NCBI GenBank assembly: GCA_041662445.1
Contig: JBAZSL010000001.1
Coordinates: 67,317 to 131,316 of the forward strand
Source: UASB124 sp041662445
Lineage (GTDB): Bacteria > Babelota > Babeliae > Babelales > RVW-14
DNA length: 64,000 nt
Direction: 5' to 3'
Shown: positions 41,896 through 50,849 of the stretch, in pieces
Numbering within the stretch: the stretch's first letter is position 1
Layout: the number at the start of each line of letters is the position of its first letter
The notes under the pieces: model-generated
The model's input: only the letters and a program-made list of their open reading frames with translations
What the model was told of the DNA's origin: nothing
Database searches by the model: none
Program-made: the position numbers and the translations under genes

Positions 41896-44739
41896 TTACC
41901 CTTTCGCGGCCACTGTAGCTGGAGCAGCAGCGGGGGCTTGTGCTGAAGCCGCCTTCTTCTCTTTTATGCCGATATGCCCGCCCAATTTTATTATTTTTTC
42001 GCAAAAAGACTGTGTTTTCGTGTCAGTCGAAAGCTCTTTTATCATCGTTAGGCCGTCTACGTGTTTCTCTGCGAGCAGTCTAATCATTGTATCATCCTTA
42101 TCTTCGTCATCGTCTTTTATGGCGCGGATAGCTTGTGCCAATTCGGAAACGATTTGAGAGGAAGCTTGTGGCTCTTTTTGTGTTCCATCTATGATGACAT
42201 CCTGACCGGTAAATTTTATCTTTATGCAAAAATCATGTAAGTACGGATACTTTTCTGCGTCGTGTAACCTATAACTTATCGCAGATAGGATGCTTGCGCC
42301 TTGCTGTATGAGCATCTGAATTGTTCCAAGAGAAAAGTCGCTTGCTATACATTGTGCCAAAGCCAGGTTTTTAGTGAGCTCAGCAAGAGGATAGCCTAAA
42401 AATGCTGCGGTAAGCTTGGGTTTGTTGTGGGCTATCGCAGAGGAGATTGCCGATACTCCGTTGGAAGCTTGAGAGATGTTTCCTTTTCCATCTTTTTCAA
42501 GAAGCATATCAATGCACCGAGCAACTCTAGTAGGATCGAGCTTATCTACTGCTTTTTTAAAATCCTCAACGCTCTCAACATCCTTTTCAGCATTCCCATC
42601 CCCCGCTATCATACGAATCTTTTTTGCGAGTTCGAAATCTTCATCAGCTTGCTTTATGGCGGCCTCCACCGATTTTTTCTCTTCTGCCGTCACCGACTTG
42701 AGGGCTGCGGCATTTCTCGTTGTAGCAGGCGCCCAGAATGGTGAATCGGCAGGCACCTTGGCCTCATGCACCTTAATTACCCAATCGTCATGGTTGTCCT
42801 CGGTGGTATCCAAAATGATAAATGAATCATAGGGTTCATCTAAGCCTTCAGATTCGCTTGCTGTTGAAAGGGTGAAGACAGGGCAGAATACATCTTTAAG
42901 TTTTGCATCAGCAAATTTGAATGCTAGCAATTGCGTCGTTGCGTCTAGCGTAGCTTTGCCTTGTAAGCAATCGCGCCAGTTCGTTTCGCCGCCTATTTTA
43001 AGGCCAAATCTATCGTGCTGATGGCCTCTAATCCAGCCGAGTATTCCTAATGCATTTGCTACTTTGCCGGCAATATGTGAACCAGTTTTGATGCCAGCGG
43101 GAAATTTGACAGTTACGCTAAATTCATCAATTGAGGTCGGAGTTGGGTTGTATTTTGTATCTGTAGTTCCATCATTAAACTCTGACCATATGCAGCCATT
43201 ATTGAGAGAAGCAACAAGGGGCCCTTGTTGGCTAATCAAAGCGCTACGCATGTGGGTTTGGTACGCTTCAAATATTTTATTATGTTGCCCACCATCTGGC
43301 CAAATTTCCCGAAAATTACTAATAGGTTTAAGAGCATCGTTGGCGTTTTTGTAGTTTAGTGTGCCGAATATATTCTCTTTACTATTTTCCGCACTCTTTA
43401 AAAATTCCTGCTGCGGCCACGCCGGATCAACACCACCGTGGCAGCATTGCAGGAATTTGCTAGGGGTGCCTGGTATTTCGAAAAATACAACGAGAGTGAG
43501 CTTGCTAAAAAAATTCTTGTTAATAAAGTTCCACACAGATGCGTAATTACTTCCATAGATAGTCTCGAGCTCTTCAATGTTGTTGTAGCCCGTGCCAGTC
43601 TGTTCCGCAATTGCCGGATCTTCATGATTTCCACGTGTCAAAAAAATTCTTCCTGGATTAGCGGCAATAAGAAGAAGAAGTGTGTAGATCACGCCCATTT
43701 TGTGTTTGCCGCGGCTCATGTAATCGCCCGTAAAGACCATGTAGTTTTGGGGCTTGTTTTGTCCCTCTTTGATTTTAAAGTTTGCATCAAGAAAGCCAAT
43801 GCCCCGAAGCTTCTGCAAGTTGCGGATCAACGCACCAAGGCTTCCGTGAATATCGCCCATGCAACAGATTTGTGCACCTTTTTGTACGTGTATTTTGAGT
43901 GCATCGTTACCAAAAGTTGTGGGACTTTTTTGTTGGGCAGCGTCGAGTGCGGCAAAAAGTTGGACGATGCTGGGATCAATAGGGGTTGTTTTATCTACTG
44001 TTGCTTGAGCGAGTGCGCGTGCTCGTCCAGGATTATTCGCCCAATCGGCAAGTGATTCATTTTTAACCAAATCATATTGTTTATTGAGGCGGCGCGCTAC
44101 ATTGGCAATGCGAAATGCTGGAATTATTTCGAATTGATCCCCTCCGAGTTGGGCAGTAAAGTATGTTATTATCGATTGTATATCCGCGCCCTTTTCGATA
44201 AGAAACGTAATACACTCATCTTGTTGGTCGTTGTTATGATCTCGGCCAGCTGCTTGTTTAAGTATTTCATTTTTGTCTTCCGGGGTTACGGCAGAATCAC
44301 AGCTTTTGAAAACAAGCTTAATAAATTCAAAATTTACGTTTGCAGCAGCACTTTCTAGTGCAGAAATATTTTTTTCCTTATCTTTTATTTTCAAATACCG
44401 TAGAACCTCACTCGGCGGCAATTCACTTGGTTTTTTCCCAAGCACTTCTGTAAACACTGCCTCAAATCCATTAGCGTTTCCGGATCTTGCTATTTTGCGG
44501 AGCCATGCACGTATGGTTTCATCTCGCTGAGCCTCAAAAATATTTTTAATAAAATCCGGAGTTGCGGTTTTTGGTGTTTGGCGTTCCGCCTGAGCAACTA
44601 TTTTTTGTGTGGCGAATAGAATCGTTTTTTGGGCCGGTGAAGAGGGCTGTTTCGGTTGCTGCGCGTGCAGTAGGTGGATGTTGGTGATGGTGAGGGTTGT
44701 GGCGATGAGGGGTAAGAGACGACGGTTAATTAGTTTCAC
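41896..44739 (-). CDS. Exported metallophosphoesterase with ankyrin-like flanks
   Basis: 947-residue protein with a GTG start behind AAGGAG and a signal peptide (LLPLIATTLTITNIHLLHA). Residues about 75-200 contain degenerate ankyrin-like helical repeats (NGFEAVFTEVL, ECITFLIEKGADIQSI). The phosphoesterase domain has CCMGDIHGS (GDIHG 295-299), GDYMSRG (338-344), RGNHE (369-373), CCHGGVDP and later RGHQHDRFGLKIGGETNW, all metal-site motifs. The conserved segment FTLSTASE..EPYDSFIILD closes it, and a further ankyrin-like region (LTAAFLGYPLAEL, LIQQGASIL) follows. Very close to the C-terminal part of the 2018-residue protein next door. A host-directed phosphatase is inferred. Confidence 0.86.
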   Translation of the reverse strand: MKLINRRLLPLIATTLTITNIHLLHAQQPKQPSSPAQKTILFATQKIVAQAERQTPKTATPDFIKNIFEAQRDETIRAWLRKIARSGNANGFEAVFTEVLGKKPSELPPSEVLRYLKIKDKEKNISALESAAANVNFEFIKLVFKSCDSAVTPEDKNEILKQAAGRDHNNDQQDECITFLIEKGADIQSIITYFTAQLGGDQFEIIPAFRIANVARRLNKQYDLVKNESLADWANNPGRARALAQATVDKTTPIDPSIVQLFAALDAAQQKSPTTFGNDALKIHVQKGAQICCMGDIHGSLGALIRNLQKLRGIGFLDANFKIKEGQNKPQNYMVFTGDYMSRGKHKMGVIYTLLLLIAANPGRIFLTRGNHEDPAIAEQTGTGYNNIEELETIYGSNYASVWNFINKNFFSKLTLVVFFEIPGTPSKFLQCCHGGVDPAWPQQEFLKSAENSKENIFGTLNYKNANDALKPISNFREIWPDGGQHNKIFEAYQTHMRSALISQQGPLVASLNNGCIWSEFNDGTTDTKYNPTPTSIDEFSVTVKFPAGIKTGSHIAGKVANALGILGWIRGHQHDRFGLKIGGETNWRDCLQGKATLDATTQLLAFKFADAKLKDVFCPVFTLSTASESEGLDEPYDSFIILDTTEDNHDDWVIKVHEAKVPADSPFWAPATTRNAAALKSVTAEEKKSVEAAIKQADEDFELAKKIRMIAGDGNAEKDVESVEDFKKAVDKLDPTRVARCIDMLLEKDGKGNISQASNGVSAISSAIAHNKPKLTAAFLGYPLAELTKNLALAQCIASDFSLGTIQMLIQQGASILSAISYRLHDAEKYPYLHDFCIKIKFTGQDVIIDGTQKEPQASSQIVSELAQAIRAIKDDDEDKDDTMIRLLAEKHVDGLTMIKELSTDTKTQSFCEKIIKLGGHIGIKEKKAASAQAPAAAPATVAAKG

Positions 44740-44763
44740 GGCGCTCCTTTTTCTTATAACAGT

Positions 44764-47700
44764 TTACTTTTTCTGTTGAATTCTTTTTCGAATTTCTTCT
44801 ACCGTCAAAATTGTTTCATCTCCAAAAGTACGCGCGCGTTTTTGTGATGCATCGACAAACTCCTGTATATATCCCTCTCTTTCTTCTGGCTTAAGAGCTG
44901 GCTTAAGAGCTTGAAGAAGGTCAACAATATCTTGTTGCATACTGCCAAGATATTGTTCGTCTGGATACTCCTGAAGCTTAGCCTGCAAAGTACGCAAGTT
45001 ATGTGCATGGATTAACTGGCGATTTTCGATTTCTCTAAGATATCCACATGCTCTTTCAAGCTTATCAAGTCCAATTGTTGCTTGATTTTTTTTAACATAT
45101 GCAAACGGATTTTGAGAGCCACAGCCTAGTATTTTTCGCAATTCTTCAACAACCCCAGGAGTCTGTCTATATTTTTTTTCTGCCTCTATCAGCTCAGAGA
45201 GGTAAGAGTCTCTACTTATTTGTGCAAGTTCCTCTGGGCTTGGCTGTTCGCTTGGCTCGTCTGTTGCTGGCAATGGATTTCCGCAATGATCGCAGGTCTC
45301 TCTGTCGGGCGCATTCAAATAGCTACACACATTGCATTTCACTGTAGCTTGCTGCGGCTGTAGCACCTGCGGCGCTTGCCTGCCCGCCGGCCTGTCCGCC
45401 ATCCTGTCCGCCATAGCTTTAGCGACGGTGGAAGCTTTAGCGGAGGCGGGTTGCTGTTGTTGAGGCGCAGGAGGTAGCGGCCTTGCGGCTTCTGCTTGCT
45501 TTGCTATTTTTTGCCGCTTTATGGCTGCATATGGTTCCCAGAATGGAGCGCTTGTTACGGCCTTTTCATACACGTGAACCATGAAATCTTTCACCGTCGT
45601 CCTGCCTACCTGTGTGTCAAAAATATGTGTGTCTAAGATGATAAACGAATCGTAGGGTTCAGGGATAAGACTCGGATCAGCGTCGCTCCAAAGGTCTGGG
45701 GCCTCGCTTGCAGTTGAAAGTGTAAAGACAGGGCATGGGGCTTCGTTGACCCTTGCGTCAGAGAATCTGAATTGCGCTGCATAAGGATACCCTTCCCTAA
45801 GAATCTTACTATAGTACATAGGCTGAATATTACTCATGCGCCAATGCGTCTCGCCGCCTATTTTAAGACCAAATTTTTCATGCTGGTGTCCTCTGATCCA
45901 TCCTCGGATGCCCAAGGCGTTGGCAACTTGTTGGGCAATTGCAGCGCCTGTGCGTATACCGGCATTGTATTTAGCGGGTCGGCTAAATCCTTGGCCATCG
46001 TCAAACTCAGCCCATGGATAACCATTATCAGAAGGCTTGCTCAGAACAGTGTGAGCAAGATCAGCTTTGCATTGATTCCAAGCTGCGCCTAAATCATCAA
46101 TATTGGCAATTGCCGGATTTGCTTGCGTGTAATTCAATGTTTGAAAGAGATTTTGTGCAAAATCTGCGTCTTCACGCCAAGGCTGCCCTTCGGCCGTCAC
46201 TGTCTGGCCTAAAAACTTTTGCTGTTGCCACACAGGGTCAACACCACCGTGGCAGCATTGCAACCAGCCAAAGTGGTCGATACCAAGAAAGAGAACGTAC
46301 GGAAGTTTTTCAAAAAAATGATCTATAAGTCGCTGCCATACGAGTTCGCCATTTTTAGCGCCATAAAGAGACTCGATTTCAGTCTTGTTGCCATATGAGT
46401 GTCGCTCAGATAGCCATGGAATTTCGTGATTTCCACGAAGTAAAAAAACTTGTCCGGGATTGGTAGCCGCCAGCAGAAGTAAGGTATACACCACAGCAAT
46501 TTTATTTTTGCCACGGCTCATGTAATCGCCCGTGAAGACCATGAGATCGTTTTGTTTTTTAATCTTGAAACTTGGATCCAAAAATCCGATATCACGCAGC
46601 TTAATTAAATTGCGATAGAGGGCGCCGAAACTACCATGAATATCACCCATGCAACAAATACACGCATTTGGCTGCACAGCTATTTTAAGCGCATCAACGC
46701 CATAATATTTCTTGCCGTTATAGTTGCTCAGCACATCAAGGACGCCAGGGATACTTGGTGGATTGAAGCCTTCTGTCGCGCCTTGTGGCACCTTTTCCTG
46801 ACTGCCAAGAGCTTTTGTGAAATCGTCTAAGGTTAGACCGAAGGCAAAGGTTTCAGGGAATGGTGCCCGTTGTACGAGGCTGAAAATAGAGTCCATCCAT
46901 TTCTTAAGAGGTTGCAGTTCAGCGAATAGACTTTTCCGCGCTGGTTGTGCCGCTTGCACTGCTAGCTGTGGCGCTTGCATCTCAGGTGCGGGCGCAGGTC
47001 GTATGAAAGCTTGGGTTAGCCCCCAAAGAAAACTAGCCTTGGATTGTTTGCCTGCGGCCACAAACAGGTTACAAACTTTAGTTGCACCATCAAGTACACC
47101 ATTCCCCAGTACTTCAAGCAGATAATTAACCACAAAAATTTGATTGGTATTATCTGCTTGATCTGCGAGCACGGCATTATATAAAACATGTCTTACTTCT
47201 TCCAAATACTCATTTTTGTTTTTCGGCATCCAGGACCACGGCATTAAAGACCTAAGGACATCGAGCCTACCTTGAAATGCAATCAGTGCTCGTACCGAAT
47301 ATCCATTATATTCATCTTGAACCAACGTTGTTGTATCGTAACTCAGTCGCAATGAAAGACGATGTGCGATTGTATCATCAGAAATCGTCACTTTATGCGA
47401 TAGTTCTAAGTCTGACTTTATTGCATTCCAAAATTCACTCGGATCAATCGGATTAAAAGGCTTCAGCGCCCATTCCCTGAGCTTTCGCGCAATTACAAGA
47501 TCTTGATTTTGTTGTTGCAATACTGCTGGCTGTAGTACTGGCGGTGATTTTGCCGCAGGAGCTACTGGCGAAGCAGCAACGGCTGGTGGTGTTGGGGGGG
47601 CTACTGGACCTGGGGCAGGTGGTGGGGCAGCGGCCTCCTTTTTTTGATACAACTGAGCTTCTGGAAGTTTCGTTTGAGATAACAAGCTTTCAAGTATACC

Positions 47701-50700
47701 GCGCGTAGCCGTATCTTGCTCCGACGCAATTGTTTGCCATAGATCTTCAAAAGTTGGAGCATCATCACGGCCCTCTTCGAAGCGTTTAATTTTTTTTCCA
47801 AATGCCGTAACTTTTTCATTCTTTTCTTTCTCTTTTTTTTGTGCATCTTCTTGAGCCGCTGTAGCAAATTCTTGCCAATCAGGCGCGTCGCTTTCCGCTG
47901 GTGATGGGGCCAGCGACGACGACAAGCTGGAGGCTGGGGCGGAGGCGGGGGCTGCTGTTTGAGTTGGACCTTCAAGTTGCTTTAGACACGCCGCAACAAG
48001 CGAAGCCGGTCCCTCCATATTTTTTCCCCGCAGGTACTCTATCGCGTTGCCAGCAATCGATGAGCGTTTTGGGGGATCAAGAGTCAGAAGAATAGAGTTA
48101 ATTGCTCGCTCATTGTCTGTTTTTCTTACCGCTGCCCATGCAATCATAAACGTATTTTGTTGATCAGTTAGGTCTGGCACAAGTGTAGGAAGAAGTTGAA
48201 GACTTTTTAGTCCTGCATATTCATACAGACAATGGGGCGTTTTAGAACCACCCGTCGCATAGCGCAGGAGAAGACGCCGGGTGACTTCTTCTTTAGTAAG
48301 ACCTGCTATTGCTTTCGTAAAAGCAGCAACGTTGTCATCTACTATAATCTTATAAAGTTGTTTTGCTATTTCCTGATCTGCTTCCGCGGCCTGCTTTGTT
48401 TCCTCCACGCGCACTGGCTTCGCTTCTTCTGGCGACGGTGCTAGTGAAGAAGCCAGACGGGAAGTTTGTTGTGATGGAGTGGGAGCGGGGGCGACCGGTT
48501 CTTCTTCCTCGCCGCCGCTTGGCTCTTCGCCTTTTTCTTCTTCGGACTCTTCTTCGCCGCTAGACTCGGACGGTTCTTCTTTTTTTACTTCTTTCTTCTC
48601 TTCTCTTTTTACGCCTTTTTTCTCTTCTGCGGCTGGCTGTTTTTTGAGGATGGCTATGTCAATTGGAACACCGAATTCTCGTTGGGTATGCGTAAGCCCT
48701 GTCGGAGTAGTCGCCGGCGTTGCTATCTCTTTGCAATAATCTGTCGCAGGCTTATCTTTCTCTACCTGTTGATCAATCCAATACCAGGTTGTTTTTCCAT
48801 TGATAATCTTTTTTATTACAGCTTCAAAATGTCCTCCGCCAGTTCTTATACCTGTAAGAAGAGGATTGTTTGGCTCGACTACTGGAGGATTGCTCCAATC
48901 AGTGAGATCTGGATCGATGTTAAGATCGATGGTGGTAACGTATTTTTGGAGCTGTGGATGTTGTTTAATAAATCCTGTCAAACCATCAAGCGTTTTTTCT
49001 CTTGGAGCCTTAACAGACCACCTGAGAATAATTGTTGCAAGTGCACTTCGCATAGCAGGATCTTGTTCAAAAAAAAGTTGTCCAATCTTTCGTTCAATTC
49101 GATCCTTACTGATTGAAAGCGCCGTTGCATTTTCTGGGTCAAGTGCTGAGAGAATAAGTTGAAGATTGGCAATGGGACCACATGCATTTCCTGTTCTATT
49201 GAAAAAGGGCGAAGGGTTTCCTATAGGTCTTGGTGTGTGACAGTTCAGACAAATATTCGCTCCTACAGGAGTCTTCTTATGACACTGCGTGCAAACCCAT
49301 TCTGTAAAAAGTTGAGATGCTTGTTTTTCTAAAGGTGTTTCATCTACTCCTTTTTTAAGCCGATAACATAAATCACATTGCTCGGGGTCATTTAATGAAC
49401 CATTTGTATTGCCACAGTATGTGCAAAGCCAACGCTTGCCGTTGGAGGCTCGCTCAATCTCTTGCGCAAAATGCGCTTTTTGCTGTTGATCGAGGGAAGG
49501 GAAAAGCTTGGCTATAGAATCATTAAAATCGGATACTGTTATTCCGCCTTGCGCCGATGGTATATCCAATTTTTTTATATTTTCTATTGCTTCTTGAGCG
49601 CCTTTTGGCAATGCAACACGAGGAGGTTTCTCCTCTTCCACTCGTCGCGGTTGAGGAGGAACGCGAGGCGCCACTCGTTGCGCTGCCGGCTGAGGTACAG
49701 GAGCAGGTGTGGCCGCCACCGCCGCCGCGGGCTTTGGGGCGGGAGGGGTTACTGGGGGTACTGGGAGTACGGGCTGCTGGATCACCGGTTGCTGTTCTTC
49801 TTCTTCTTCTTCTTCAGATCCTTCTTCTACGACGTCCAACTTCTCAAGTTGTGGTATTGGTTTGAGTCGCAGGACTTCTGCTGGTTGTTGTGGCGACAGC
49901 ACGTTTACCTTTATTGGCAACAAACCAGGGTTATGTATCGCATATAGTTGAAGTAATCTTAGCAGCGTTTTGAGCGTAGGTTCTTGACGTTGTTGAAGAG
50001 ATTTAATAAATGGCTCCACTAAACTTTTGTTTTCTGCAAATGTGGTTACAAGCCCATTTAAAACAACGCTAAGATATTTTTCGGGTAATCGATCAATGTA
50101 ATCAAGCAGCGCAGTAATATTTCGATCGCGCGGCTCGAGAGAGACTGTTGCCTTAATTAACCTATTGACAGTGTCAAGAATGTCAGGATCCACGTATGCT
50201 TTTACGGCTTTTTGGCTGACGCCGCCGCCGATTTTTTCCACCTTGTCTGTATCACTTTGCGGCTTGTGGAGATCTGTTAGTTTTTTTATAAAAATCTTTT
50301 TGAGGTACGTGATTTCTTTGGGTGTAAGATCACCTTCCTGACTGGCGTAGTGAGTTAAATCTTTGAGCGCTTTGACTGTATCGCCGCCGTTTATCAGCCT
50401 GGCAACCAACGCTACCGGTGCTTGTTCCCGTAGATTTGTTACTTTGGCCACGATCTCTTTTTCATCTTCAGGCGATAGCACCACAGGTTGCGTCGTGGCC
50501 TGAGCAATCGCTGCTTGCACATCTGAGTATAATTTTGCGGTTACCTTACCGATTTGACTATTGAGCAGAAGCTCATCGTGGATGGTATTGGCGTCGTATA
50601 TACCATTTTTTGCATCAATTGCTACCTGTTTTTGTGCCGCCTTCAATGCAATCTTAAAATCTCTTGATGCAATAGTATCTTTGATGCACCTCTCGCGTAT

Positions 50701-50820
50701 ATCAGCAGCTGTTACGCCACCACCAGCCCGCATCGCCTGCGCGGAGGGGAGGTAGAGGGAGGAGATGAGGGTTATTATGAGTGCTGCCCAACAATGGGTG
50801 GAGGGGGTAGGGGGCTTCAT
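44764..50820 (-). CDS. Giant exported protein: RanBP2-type fingers, deubiquitinase-like region, metallophosphoesterase
   Basis: 2018 residues with signal peptide (LIITLISSLYLPSAQA, then Met). After helical repeats and a Glu/Pro-rich linker come two four-Cys fingers (W464/C466-C485; W508/C510-C527) of RanBP2/NZF type. Residues 541-690 follow with NRTGNACGPIANLQ (Cys547 candidate nucleophile, Gln554 as in USP Cys boxes) and GGGHFEAVI..WYWID (His664, Asp683), matching the USP His box layout. A charged linker and helical repeats lead to a PPP-type phosphoesterase with GDIHG (1392-1396), GDYMSRG (1431), RGNHE (1462) and RGHQH (1643). A last finger (KCNVC..CDHCG) lies near the C terminus. The deubiquitinase call is inferred from motifs; the region is short for a USP. 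Confidence 0.85.
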   Translation of the reverse strand: MKPPTPSTHCWAALIITLISSLYLPSAQAMRAGGGVTAADIRERCIKDTIASRDFKIALKAAQKQVAIDAKNGIYDANTIHDELLLNSQIGKVTAKLYSDVQAAIAQATTQPVVLSPEDEKEIVAKVTNLREQAPVALVARLINGGDTVKALKDLTHYASQEGDLTPKEITYLKKIFIKKLTDLHKPQSDTDKVEKIGGGVSQKAVKAYVDPDILDTVNRLIKATVSLEPRDRNITALLDYIDRLPEKYLSVVLNGLVTTFAENKSLVEPFIKSLQQRQEPTLKTLLRLLQLYAIHNPGLLPIKVNVLSPQQPAEVLRLKPIPQLEKLDVVEEGSEEEEEEEQQPVIQQPVLPVPPVTPPAPKPAAAVAATPAPVPQPAAQRVAPRVPPQPRRVEEEKPPRVALPKGAQEAIENIKKLDIPSAQGGITVSDFNDSIAKLFPSLDQQQKAHFAQEIERASNGKRWLCTYCGNTNGSLNDPEQCDLCYRLKKGVDETPLEKQASQLFTEWVCTQCHKKTPVGANICLNCHTPRPIGNPSPFFNRTGNACGPIANLQLILSALDPENATALSISKDRIERKIGQLFFEQDPAMRSALATIILRWSVKAPREKTLDGLTGFIKQHPQLQKYVTTIDLNIDPDLTDWSNPPVVEPNNPLLTGIRTGGGHFEAVIKKIINGKTTWYWIDQQVEKDKPATDYCKEIATPATTPTGLTHTQREFGVPIDIAILKKQPAAEEKKGVKREEKKEVKKEEPSESSGEEESEEEKGEEPSGGEEEEPVAPAPTPSQQTSRLASSLAPSPEEAKPVRVEETKQAAEADQEIAKQLYKIIVDDNVAAFTKAIAGLTKEEVTRRLLLRYATGGSKTPHCLYEYAGLKSLQLLPTLVPDLTDQQNTFMIAWAAVRKTDNERAINSILLTLDPPKRSSIAGNAIEYLRGKNMEGPASLVAACLKQLEGPTQTAAPASAPASSLSSSLAPSPAESDAPDWQEFATAAQEDAQKKEKEKNEKVTAFGKKIKRFEEGRDDAPTFEDLWQTIASEQDTATRGILESLLSQTKLPEAQLYQKKEAAAPPPAPGPVAPPTPPAVAASPVAPAAKSPPVLQPAVLQQQNQDLVIARKLREWALKPFNPIDPSEFWNAIKSDLELSHKVTISDDTIAHRLSLRLSYDTTTLVQDEYNGYSVRALIAFQGRLDVLRSLMPWSWMPKNKNEYLEEVRHVLYNAVLADQADNTNQIFVVNYLLEVLGNGVLDGATKVCNLFVAAGKQSKASFLWGLTQAFIRPAPAPEMQAPQLAVQAAQPARKSLFAELQPLKKWMDSIFSLVQRAPFPETFAFGLTLDDFTKALGSQEKVPQGATEGFNPPSIPGVLDVLSNYNGKKYYGVDALKIAVQPNACICCMGDIHGSFGALYRNLIKLRDIGFLDPSFKIKKQNDLMVFTGDYMSRGKNKIAVVYTLLLLAATNPGQVFLLRGNHEIPWLSERHSYGNKTEIESLYGAKNGELVWQRLIDHFFEKLPYVLFLGIDHFGWLQCCHGGVDPVWQQQKFLGQTVTAEGQPWREDADFAQNLFQTLNYTQANPAIANIDDLGAAWNQCKADLAHTVLSKPSDNGYPWAEFDDGQGFSRPAKYNAGIRTGAAIAQQVANALGIRGWIRGHQHEKFGLKIGGETHWRMSNIQPMYYSKILREGYPYAAQFRFSDARVNEAPCPVFTLSTASEAPDLWSDADPSLIPEPYDSFIILDTHIFDTQVGRTTVKDFMVHVYEKAVTSAPFWEPYAAIKRQKIAKQAEAARPLPPAPQQQQPASAKASTVAKAMADRMADRPAGRQAPQVLQPQQATVKCNVCSYLNAPDRETCDHCGNPLPATDEPSEQPSPEELAQISRDSYLSELIEAEKKYRQTPGVVEELRKILGCGSQNPFAYVKKNQATIGLDKLERACGYLREIENRQLIHAHNLRTLQAKLQEYPDEQYLGSMQQDIVDLLQALKPALKPEEREGYIQEFVDASQKRARTFGDETILTVEEIRKRIQQKK
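45372..45450 (-). repeat. Dispersed repeat inserted in frame in the giant gene
   Basis: CTGTCCGCCATCCTGTCCGCC and the adjoining GACGGTGGAAGC-type unit match the intergenic repeats at 53990-54040 and 63430-63490. Here they encode the stretch around AMADRMADRP (about residues 1790-1817), between the phosphoesterase domain and the last zinc finger, without breaking the frame. Confidence 0.75.
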
Positions 50821-50849
50821 TACGGGCCTTTCTTTTTCTTCTACTGTGC

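Noticed and set aside
41896..44739. A deubiquitinase-like region in the 947-residue phosphatase, by analogy with its neighbour
   Set aside because: No GNxC box or GHxxA..WY box is present; similarity to the giant protein begins only at the phosphoesterase part.
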